DNA from: Deltaproteobacteria bacterium
Lineage (GTDB): Bacteria > Desulfobacterota > Desulfobulbia > Desulfobulbales > VMSU01
DNA: 20,126 nt
Direction of reading: 5' to 3'
Assembly (NCBI GenBank): GCA_024274995.1
Contig: JAJSAA010000079.1
Coordinates: 1 to 20,126, forward strand
In this document: in pieces, positions 1-7,306 of the stretch
Position numbering within the stretch: the first letter of the stretch is position 1
Layout of the letters: each line of letters opens with the position of its first letter
Made by a program: the position numbers and the translations under genes
Notes under the pieces: model-generated
Databases searched by the model: none
Seen by the model: only the letters and a program-made list of their open reading frames with translations
What the model was told of the DNA's origin: nothing

Positions 1-39
1 AATGTTGCCAGCCAGCCGTCGGCTGCCTTTGAGCAGGGC

Positions 40-1512
40 ATGGCAGCTGATATGATCACACGGCGCAATGCTGCTTTAGGGAATCTCTTTACCGCTGAGC
101 GGGCGCCAGTATATGTTACGATTCTCTATAGAATGCTGTTGTTTAAGCGGGAACATGAGCTGGAACCCCTCTATGAGGATATCTACCAGGAAATACTGCC
201 ACCCCTGGAAATCCTGGACGGACGGGAATACACCACCGACCGTTTTCGGAGTGATCTCGACCAACTGGCCGATTGGAAGCTGGTCTCCTCCCGCATTGAA
301 AAGCAGCGCCTCCGGGGCTATCGAGACAACCGAAAACGGAAATTTCGCTTCCGGTTGAGCGATGAGGCGGCCAGCCTTCTACGCTGGCTGGAGGAAAGGC
401 TGCAGGACGATCTCGAAGAGCGGGGCAGTGATGCCAGAGACCTTCTTGGCGAGGTGCGCGGCACCCTGGGAGAACTTCTCCGCCTGCTCCACGGTCTGCG
501 TCCCAAAAACCCGGGGCAGGCGGAAAATTGCCGACGGATTATCTTTCAACTTGGCAAGGCTGATGACCTTTGTCAGGAGGTTACCACGGGGCTGATTGAT
601 CTCAATGGCCGGTTGTCAGCCTTTCTCCTGCGGCGTTATGAGGCAGAGGAAGTCAGAGACATCCTGGCCGAACTGGATATTTATGTCCAGGTCTTTTTGC
701 AACAGGCATTTGCCCTGCGCCGGGAGATTATGCCGCTTCTGCACCGTTTACAGAAAAAAAGTATGCAGGAAAAGATCCATTTCGCCTTTACGGTGATGGA
801 AAAAGAGCGGGAGAAGGCCCCCCATCTCCTGCGAGTACGCCGGGAGGCCTCCGGCCTGGTTATTATGGAACGGCTGGAACGTTTTTTCACGGAGCAGGGC
901 GGTCTGGATCACCTTCTCCAGCGGATCAACACCTCCTCCCTGCAGGTCTGGCAGAAGCTACGCAGTCATTTACAGGAATTAGAACGAAAAAATCATCGTT
1001 TAGAGGACTTACGCCAGCGAATCGCTGAGATCGCCGCCCAGGATGAGTCGGAAGTGCCATTCGATTTTTTCAGCAATCTTCTTGCCTGGGGCCAGGGGAG
1101 CTTTGATAAAAATTTCTGGCATAGCGGTGAAAAAGCCGAGCCACCCCAACCGGTACGGCGAATAAGCAGGAAGGAAAAGATTATCCCCAGCTATCTCAAG
1201 GCCAAGGGGAAATCTGAGGGCCCGGTTCAGAGTATGGACGAGGCCCGCCTAACCCTACTGCAGGAGTGGCTGGTCAGGTGTGTTCTGCCGGCTCCGGCCA
1301 ACGGTCTGATTGCCAAGGGAAATTTCAGTGGTTTTTCTGACTTTCAGCATATTATGGAGCTGGTTAAATCCGGCATTCTTGCCGATGGCAAGAGACTTGC
1401 GAAAATCTCCCATACCCTCCAGGTAGATCAAGAACGCCAGAAACTGACTATTGCCGCCTGCCGGCTTGACTCCCCCAGGCTCACCGTGAAAACTGAGGTC
1501 AAATCATCATGA
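40..1512 (+). CDS. jetA: Wadjet defence protein JetA (DUF2397/TIGR02677-like, kleisin-type subunit)
   Basis: First gene of a four-gene SMC-type anti-plasmid operon. In characterised Wadjet systems JetA is the kleisin-like (MksF-like) subunit that bridges the JetC ATPase heads. The N-terminal part (about residues 14-120) reads as a winged-helix region: FTAERAPVYVTILYR, then EREYTT-like and KRKFRFRLSDEA stretches typical, from memory, of DUF2397. The middle (about 130-330) is helical and charged, and the last about 85 residues look like a second small helical/winged domain. The stop overlaps the jetB start (ATGA at 1509-1512). The reading frame is open to base 1 with no in-frame start upstream of 40, so the true start may lie outside the window; ATG at 52 is an alternative. 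Neither visible start has a convincing Shine-Dalgarno. Family call is by pattern recognition and gene order; confident in the system, less in the subtype. Confidence 0.82.
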   Translation: MAADMITRRNAALGNLFTAERAPVYVTILYRMLLFKREHELEPLYEDIYQEILPPLEILDGREYTTDRFRSDLDQLADWKLVSSRIEKQRLRGYRDNRKRKFRFRLSDEAASLLRWLEERLQDDLEERGSDARDLLGEVRGTLGELLRLLHGLRPKNPGQAENCRRIIFQLGKADDLCQEVTTGLIDLNGRLSAFLLRRYEAEEVRDILAELDIYVQVFLQQAFALRREIMPLLHRLQKKSMQEKIHFAFTVMEKEREKAPHLLRVRREASGLVIMERLERFFTEQGGLDHLLQRINTSSLQVWQKLRSHLQELERKNHRLEDLRQRIAEIAAQDESEVPFDFFSNLLAWGQGSFDKNFWHSGEKAEPPQPVRRISRKEKIIPSYLKAKGKSEGPVQSMDEARLTLLQEWLVRCVLPAPANGLIAKGNFSGFSDFQHIMELVKSGILADGKRLAKISHTLQVDQERQKLTIAACRLDSPRLTVKTEVKSS

Positions 1513-2159
1513 ATATAGAGCTCTGCAATATGCTTGACCGCAGCGGCGAAAAAGTCAGGGCCATTTTAAATATTCTCATCGAGAGCCCCTGCTTTTACTC
1601 CACCGACCGCCAGGAACTTTTCTATTTTCTACGTCGTCACCGCCGTGAATTTACAGATTTTTTTGACAAGATGTATGGCTGGCAGCTTCTGATGGATGGC
1701 AAATGCGCCAGGGTCTATAAAAATGAATGGCACAATCCGGCCATCACCCCGGCCAACAGGGCAATGTTCAATTTCAGCCGCCGGGATGACTGTCTTGCCT
1801 TTATGATGCTCCTGGAGTTTTTTGAGCGGCAGCTTGAAGAAAACGGCATGACAGTGGAAGACCGCCACAACCTCCGCTTTCATTTCGGTGATCTCCTGCG
1901 CTACATGCACAGCCGGTTCCAGGAAATTTTTCCCCAACAGTCTGAGCGTTATACTGAAGAGTATATCAGGGCCAAGGTTCTGAAGGCCATTATGCCGGAT
2001 CTCGAGAAGTATCGTTTTATCAAACGAATACAGCCGCCGGAGGATTTAGCGGCTCTTAGAGAGGAGGTTATCTACGAGGCCCTGCCCGCCCTCTACCACT
2101 ATAATGCCGCCGCCCTGAGCCGGACATTGCCTGAACTGCGGAAGGAAGAGGAGGTATGA
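1509..2159 (+). CDS. jetB: Wadjet defence protein JetB (MksE-like, short DUF2398-like)
   Basis: Second gene of the Wadjet operon. JetB proteins are the KITE/MksE-like subunit that binds the kleisin JetA. The 216-residue product is helical, with an early FLRRHRREFTDFFDKMYGW segment followed by a basic KCARVYKNEW strand. This matches the pattern I associate with the N-terminal part of DUF2398 (winged helix, arginine-rich helix, then 'wing'). Type II DUF2398 proteins are, from memory, nearer 350-400 residues, so this one is short, closer to JetB/MksE of other types. It starts inside the jetA stop (ATGA) and ends inside the jetC start (ATGA), which suggests translational coupling and fixed stoichiometry. 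The 3' end carries the purine-rich jetC ribosome binding site. Role assigned mainly from position between JetA and the JetC ATPase. Confidence 0.78.
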   Translation: MNIELCNMLDRSGEKVRAILNILIESPCFYSTDRQELFYFLRRHRREFTDFFDKMYGWQLLMDGKCARVYKNEWHNPAITPANRAMFNFSRRDDCLAFMMLLEFFERQLEENGMTVEDRHNLRFHFGDLLRYMHSRFQEIFPQQSERYTEEYIRAKVLKAIMPDLEKYRFIKRIQPPEDLAALREEVIYEALPALYHYNAAALSRTLPELRKEEEV

Positions 2160-5100
2160 AACAACAGCCCTACAGTATCCGCCGCCTTCGGTTGATTAAC
2201 TTCCATAATTTTGTGGACGAGACTATCACTATTCCCGAAGGTGGTCATCTCTTTCTTCTCGGTGACAACGGCTGTGGTAAGACCACAGTGCTTGATGCCA
2301 TTCACTATGTCCTCAGCGCCGGCCGCTCCATGGAGTGGAACTCGGCGGCCAGGGTCACCAGGCGGCGGGACGGAGGCCGAAAATTACAGGGCGTTGTCCT
2401 CCGTTATAATATGGAGACTGGGGTGATGAACAAAGAGGGCTCCATCAGTTACGCGGCCCTGGAGATTGTCGGCCGTAATGGCCGCCCCCTGACTATCGGC
2501 TTAGGGTTATCGGTGCGTGCCATGGACGAGAAGGTCAACTCCTGGGGGGTCATTAGGGAGTGTTCCCTGGACGACATCGAGTTTCTGGTGTTTGATGAGC
2601 ATGGCCGCCGTGCCGCCAGCCGCCGGGAGTTTAAAGAGTCTCTGGGGCAGCAGCGCGGCTTTTATCGGGATGCGGCCAGCTATCGCCGGGAGTTGGCCGA
2701 GAGGCTCTTTGGCGGGACGGACAGTTATCAGGAGATCTGCCGCTTTATCAGCATGGGGAAGGCCTATCGAGAGATTGCCGCCGGAGCGGCCGATTATCAT
2801 GAACTGTTTAAGCAGTTGCTGCCGGAGCCCCATACCACCATATTTGAACAGATTATCGAGGGACTACGTACCCTGGACAGTAGCAGAACTATCCTTGATG
2901 ACCTGGAGCAAAAGGTCAATTATGTCCGCTCCATCCAGGAGATGGTCACGGAGATTGGCCGGCAAAAAGAGGCGGTCTGCCGCTATGACTGGCTTCTCTG
3001 CCATTGGAACATCCAGGCTAATCATAAAGAACAGGAGGATAATGAGTCCAGGCAACGTCGGCTGACACAAGAAAGACAGGGGGGAGATGCCGCCCTGAAG
3101 ATGTTGCAGGGCAAAGATCAGCAACTCCATGAACGGCTGGCCGATCTTAAGGCCAAGGATAACAGCGGCCTGGTACGTCAGGAAAAAAGCTGCCAAACCG
3201 AGCTTAAAGGGCAAAAGGCAAACCTGCTGGTTCTGGCCTCCCGGCTCCACGAAGCCCAAAAAGAGTTGAACCAGGAAGAGCGGCAGCTGGACCGCCAGGC
3301 AAAGACCTTGAGCAGGATACTCGGGAATCTCCTCACCGAATGCGGCCAACAGGCCAGAAACCTGCCTTTTTCACTGGTCTCCCTTCATGATGAAGTAGAT
3401 CGGCTTTTTCGAAGCCGTGAGATTGAGCCGTGTCTTCGCCTGGACGGGAAAGACATTTTTGCTCAAGCCGATAAAAATCTTCAAAATCTGCAGGAGAGAA
3501 TTATCCTGGCGGGGCGGGATATTGCTCAGGAAGAGACGGGTTATGCCGAGCTGGAAATTCGTCTGAAACTTCTGCAAAAGCAAGAAGATCCCCAGCCCGC
3601 CCGAGATATTCTATCCTGTATGGCGGCCATGCAGGGACAGTTTATTATTCCCAGACCTCTCTATCTCGGCCTTGAATGGCTTGCCGGCCTGCCTCTGACG
3701 GATCAGGGCCGGATTGAAGAGACCATTGGCGAAGAGATTCTGGCAACTCTTATCGTACGGGAGGCGGATTACCAGAAGGCCCGGAGCCTGATTACCGAGT
3801 GGCCTGGGGTCAGGATAAGCTGCGAAGCCAGGGCCGCCGAGGATATTCCCGACTGGCTCCGGGCGGTTTTTGATATTCAGCATAGTGACCCTGTGGCCCT
3901 GCGCTGCCTAACCGCCGAGATGGAGAGTAGCCGTGAACCAGGAGTGACAGCATTAAACGGCAAATCCATCCTGGCCTTTCGCGCTCATGAACGCACTCTC
4001 CTGGGCAGGAAATCCCGGCTCATTGGCACCGAGAGCCGCAAACTGGCTTTGCAAGAGGAGATTGCCCGGCTGGAAACCGAGCTTGACCTGCGGCTTAAGG
4101 CCCAGAAAAAACGCCGGCAGGAACTAAATCGTCTCATGGCCCGTACACACGATCTGTATGATTTTCGTACTGCTCTGGCAAATCAGCTTCAGGATATCCG
4201 CAATCAGACCAGGGAAGTTATACGCTCACGAGAGAAGGTCGAATATTCCCGGAACCGTCATCGGGAACAGAAAGAGCGTCATGATGAGCTGCGGGGAGTA
4301 ATAGAAAATCTTACCATCCGCCATAAGGAACTCAGCGGGCTTATCGCCCAAGAGGGGCTTGCCGGTCTGGAGCAGCGCATTAAAAGACTGGAAAATCAAT
4401 GGCGCCGAAACCGGGATAAAATTAACCACGAGAGCCAGGGGATTGGTGCCCTAAAAGCCGATATAGTCCGGGGCAGGAAGAGGAAAATCCGGCTAACGAC
4501 AGAGGCCGAACATCTAACGGTTGAATTGCGGGGCAAGGCAGCGGCTCTCGCAGGTTACCTGGCAGATGGCACAGACATTGCCTACTATGTCCTGAAGACC
4601 AGAACGGGACAGCAGTTTACCAGCAGTGCGGCCATCACCGCAAAAAAGGAAGAGCCCGGGCAGGGTGTGCTCCGCCTGACCATGGAGCTGAAAAAGGTAA
4701 AGCTTAATGACCCTGAGTTCGGGGCCGCCTTTCGCTTCTCTTACGATGAATCACTCAATCAGGTCAATGATTTTCGGGGCCGCCTGCTTGCTGAGGTGCT
4801 TCCCGGACAGGAGCGGGCGGTATGCGAGCAGCGGGAACTCATCAATGATCACACCAGGGAACTTTTCAGCAAGATCATTATGACCGATCTGATGAATTAT
4901 CTCCGCGGTCATGTCAGCAGTCTGGAAGAGATGATACGGCGGATTAACCGGCTGTTAGCCAATCGCTCATTCGGCAGCCAGCGTTACCGATTCAGGATCA
5001 GACCTCTGGATAATTACCGGCGGCTTCTGGATATCATCAAAAAATACAGCCCGTTTGATCCAGAGGCCGACAAGGAGGTGCGCCATTTTTTTGAGGATCA

Positions 5101-5611
5101 TCGTGATGATATTATGGCTGCCGAGGTGGGCGCTGTTCCCGATGAGCTTGATTACCGCAACTGGTATCGCTATGAGCTGGAGGTAGCTTCTCTCGGGGAA
5201 GAGGGGGTGGTTATGGATCGAACCACCAAGAGTATTGGTTCCGGCGGTGAACAGGCAGTGCCCAATTATCTGCTCATTCTGACCATTGCCCATTTTTTAT
5301 ATCGCGGCAAGAAGGTGCGGCTCCACACCCTGCTCTTTGATGAGGCATTTTACGGCATAGATGCCGGACGACGGGACCAGATTCTCGGCTTTGCCACCGA
5401 CCTTGATCTCCAGCTCTTTGTGGCCTCACCTGATCAGGATGGTGTCCGGCGGGAAGTAGGTCACTCCACTACCCTTTTTGTGGTGAAAGACAAAGATTTC
5501 AATGTCCATCTGCGAGATTTCCACTGGGAGAATCCAGATATTCCCAGACAGCCAGGGCTCTTTGAAGAGGCCGAAGAACCAACCTCCATAGCCTTCGGTA
5601 AAGAGTTGTAG
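2156..5611 (+). CDS. jetC: Wadjet SMC-like ATPase JetC (MksB/SbcC-type)
   Basis: The ATP-driven motor of the system. In studied Wadjets it dimerises, extrudes DNA loops and senses small circular DNA. The ABC head is split across the two ends as in SMC/Rad50 proteins: Walker A GDNGCGKTT at residues 36-44 after a RLINFHNF strand; signature SIGSGGEQ from 1026; Walker B LLFDEAFYGID with D1062/E1063. In between are two long charged coiled-coil stretches (about 280-400 and 620-800) flanking a more globular section (about 470-610, hydrophobic and proline-bearing) that may be a hinge-like joint. All ATPase motifs are intact. The ribosome binding site is excellent (GGAAGAGGAGGT ending at 2155) and overlaps jetB. 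At 1151 residues it is shorter than the about 1300-residue type II (TIGR02680) proteins I recall, nearer MksB/JetC of type I. Confidence 0.92.
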   Translation: MKQQPYSIRRLRLINFHNFVDETITIPEGGHLFLLGDNGCGKTTVLDAIHYVLSAGRSMEWNSAARVTRRRDGGRKLQGVVLRYNMETGVMNKEGSISYAALEIVGRNGRPLTIGLGLSVRAMDEKVNSWGVIRECSLDDIEFLVFDEHGRRAASRREFKESLGQQRGFYRDAASYRRELAERLFGGTDSYQEICRFISMGKAYREIAAGAADYHELFKQLLPEPHTTIFEQIIEGLRTLDSSRTILDDLEQKVNYVRSIQEMVTEIGRQKEAVCRYDWLLCHWNIQANHKEQEDNESRQRRLTQERQGGDAALKMLQGKDQQLHERLADLKAKDNSGLVRQEKSCQTELKGQKANLLVLASRLHEAQKELNQEERQLDRQAKTLSRILGNLLTECGQQARNLPFSLVSLHDEVDRLFRSREIEPCLRLDGKDIFAQADKNLQNLQERIILAGRDIAQEETGYAELEIRLKLLQKQEDPQPARDILSCMAAMQGQFIIPRPLYLGLEWLAGLPLTDQGRIEETIGEEILATLIVREADYQKARSLITEWPGVRISCEARAAEDIPDWLRAVFDIQHSDPVALRCLTAEMESSREPGVTALNGKSILAFRAHERTLLGRKSRLIGTESRKLALQEEIARLETELDLRLKAQKKRRQELNRLMARTHDLYDFRTALANQLQDIRNQTREVIRSREKVEYSRNRHREQKERHDELRGVIENLTIRHKELSGLIAQEGLAGLEQRIKRLENQWRRNRDKINHESQGIGALKADIVRGRKRKIRLTTEAEHLTVELRGKAAALAGYLADGTDIAYYVLKTRTGQQFTSSAAITAKKEEPGQGVLRLTMELKKVKLNDPEFGAAFRFSYDESLNQVNDFRGRLLAEVLPGQERAVCEQRELINDHTRELFSKIIMTDLMNYLRGHVSSLEEMIRRINRLLANRSFGSQRYRFRIRPLDNYRRLLDIIKKYSPFDPEADKEVRHFFEDHRDDIMAAEVGAVPDELDYRNWYRYELEVASLGEEGVVMDRTTKSIGSGGEQAVPNYLLILTIAHFLYRGKKVRLHTLLFDEAFYGIDAGRRDQILGFATDLDLQLFVASPDQDGVRREVGHSTTLFVVKDKDFNVHLRDFHWENPDIPRQPGLFEEAEEPTSIAFGKEL

Positions 5612-5614
5612 AAC

Positions 5615-6874
5615 ATGGCCAATTTCTCTGTCAATCCCCAGTGCCACGACAACGATTGTATTCGTAAGATACTGCTGAAAATATGTCGGCGCTATGAACG
5701 GCGGGGTACTCTGTCCGGTATCATGAAATTAGGACAGTCTCTGCCAGAGGCTGAGTTGCGGGCCTTTGAAAATTTTTTCGGGCTGCGTCCCCTGATCCAT
5801 ACAGGCAAGGGGGAATTGAAGTTCTCATTTGACCGGCAGCTGGCAGGCAAAAGCGCGGTGGAAGCCCATGCCTGGCTTACCGAAATCTACCAGCGGCTTG
5901 GCCGGCAGTTCCCGACACCGGGCCCGCCGGAGCGTTACGACAATGATCGTATACACAAGGACAATTCACGCCTCCTGCTTGAGCAACTGCGTCTGGCCTT
6001 TCCCCGCCTGACCCCGGTACATGAGTTTTTACGGGACAACAAGGGAACTCTGAGGGGTAAGTTCAGCTCAGCCAGCCATGAAGCACGGGAGTCTTTTTTT
6101 ACGGCGGCGAGAATTGTTGATCTCCTCCTGGACAATGAGAAGGCAGTTACTCTCTCTGATTTAGGGGCCCGTTTTTGCGGGAACAGCAAGACTCTGCGTC
6201 AGGGCAGGTTGAAAAATATGGTAGCCGAGTGGCTGGGTCTTATGCGTCCCGCTCTTCCAAAAGGTGACGAGCTGTGGCAGGAGTTTCTGGTAGTAAGAGA
6301 CCGCCTGACAGTCAACGCCCTGATCTTTGGGCCGCTTATCTACCAGAAAGAAGGTAGAGAGTACGATTGGATAAATCGACTCTATCAGGCGGGAGAGCCC
6401 GCCCTGCTCAGCTGGTTTCACCTGGAAGGGGTAACCTCATTCCGCCTGGCCGGGCAGGATAGACAGGAAGCTATCCTGCTAACCTGTGAAAACGAGGCGC
6501 CTTTCAGTCTCCTGCTCCGCGAGAGATCAGATAATATTCTTCTCTACACCGCCGGTTTCCCCAACCGGGCGGTGCGGAAGATATATCAGCTTCTGGGGCC
6601 TCTTTGCGCCCGTCGGCACTGGGGCGACAGTGATCTGGCGGGTCTTCGTATTGCCGCTGGCCTCCATGCCGTCTGGCCGCTTGCCCTCTGGCGTTGTGAT
6701 CTCGCCACCCTTCAGAAGCACCGGGGGAAATTACTGCCCCTGGAGAAGGGCCAGGCGAACATCGCCGCAACCATTCTTGCCGAAGATCCAGACTTTCCTT
6801 TTAGAAAAGAGCTGGGTTTCAGTCTCAAAAATGGCTGGTTGGAGCAGGAAAGCTGGCAGAGGGCTGATCTTTAG
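5615..6874 (+). CDS. jetD: Wadjet nuclease subunit JetD (DUF2399-like Toprim)
   Basis: Last gene of the operon, 3 bases after jetC. JetD is the Toprim (topoisomerase VI A-like) subunit that cleaves DNA once JetABC has extruded a small circle. The C-terminal third has the hallmarks: a hydrophobic strand ending in CENEAPF (E292/E294; catalytic-type glutamate), then a YTAGFPNRAV loop, then GDSDLAGLRIA with D338 and D340 forming the DxD metal site. The order 'CEN - T.G.P - GD.D..GL.IA' is what I recall for DUF2399. The first about 250 residues (basic, helical, winged-helix-like around 160-225) would be the DNA/arm-binding region. No truncation is seen; 419 residues is normal for the family. ATG at 5615 follows a modest GGTAAAGAG. 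Downstream there is no obvious strong terminator. Confidence 0.86.
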   Translation: MANFSVNPQCHDNDCIRKILLKICRRYERRGTLSGIMKLGQSLPEAELRAFENFFGLRPLIHTGKGELKFSFDRQLAGKSAVEAHAWLTEIYQRLGRQFPTPGPPERYDNDRIHKDNSRLLLEQLRLAFPRLTPVHEFLRDNKGTLRGKFSSASHEARESFFTAARIVDLLLDNEKAVTLSDLGARFCGNSKTLRQGRLKNMVAEWLGLMRPALPKGDELWQEFLVVRDRLTVNALIFGPLIYQKEGREYDWINRLYQAGEPALLSWFHLEGVTSFRLAGQDRQEAILLTCENEAPFSLLLRERSDNILLYTAGFPNRAVRKIYQLLGPLCARRHWGDSDLAGLRIAAGLHAVWPLALWRCDLATLQKHRGKLLPLEKGQANIAATILAEDPDFPFRKELGFSLKNGWLEQESWQRADL

Positions 6875-6934
6875 ATCTTTACAACTCAATTTACAGGGGA
6901 AAAAATATCGCGGACAAAAAGTGAGGCTGATGGT

Positions 6935-7148
6935 ATGTCAAAAGATCAAGAGCTAAGCAGTTACGATTCATAGCTCTGGGTAGTTTTTGGGCTGTACCTA
7001 AATAGTCACAAAAATACGATTGCCCAAGGTTGATCCGGCCGTTGATACTCTAACTGCGCTGTTAAAACTTTCCCCTCCCTTTGCGACGGGAGCGGAAAGT
7101 ATCTATACAGATGAACAGTTATTGCAAATAAAAAATTTGGCAGAATAA
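6935..7148 (+). pseudogene. possible broken small ORF after the Wadjet operon
   Basis: An ATG at 6935 with an upstream GTGAGG opens MSKDQELSSYDS, then hits TAG at 6971. The same frame continues as LWVVFGLYLNSHKNTIAQG before another stop. A +1-shifted frame, open from 7002 to TAA at 7146-7148, encodes a protein-like segment (KVDPAVDTLTALLKLSPPF, then GAESIYTDEQLLQIKNLAE). This could be a 70-codon gene broken by one stop and one frameshift, or chance. I recognise no family. The rest of the 430-base gap between jetD and the convergent efflux operon shows no other coding signal. Confidence 0.22.
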
Positions 7149-7205
7149 CCAGCTTGAGCGGGAAATTCTGCCTTAAGCCTGACCGATGATTCCAGTCATT
7201 CTGCC
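7139..7205. repeat. 8-base inverted/direct repeat GGCAGAAT / ATTCTGCC between convergent operons
   Basis: GGCAGAAT at 7139-7146 is the exact reverse complement of ATTCTGCC at 7165-7172, and ATTCTGCC occurs again at 7198-7205. Either pair could form a hairpin in the shared 3' region of the jet and efflux operons. No T-tract follows, so a classical rho-independent terminator is not supported. Nearby (7264-7277) there is a short TAGA tandem. Confidence 0.3.
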
Positions 7206-7306
7206 CCCAAGCAGCGTAAGCTTATCAGTTACAGCTCAGCGTTTAGGGCAATTTACAGTCATACATAGATAGATAGTTACAAATAATCCAACAATCCACT
7301 AAGGCA

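Noticed and set aside
2507..3349. Long opposite- and alternate-frame ORFs inside jetC (108, 161 and 182 codons)
   Set aside because: Fully inside an intact SMC ATPase gene with all motifs in the other frame. No independent start signals or recognisable products.
7264..7277. Short TAGA tandem repeat
   Set aside because: Only about three units; too short to call a functional repeat.
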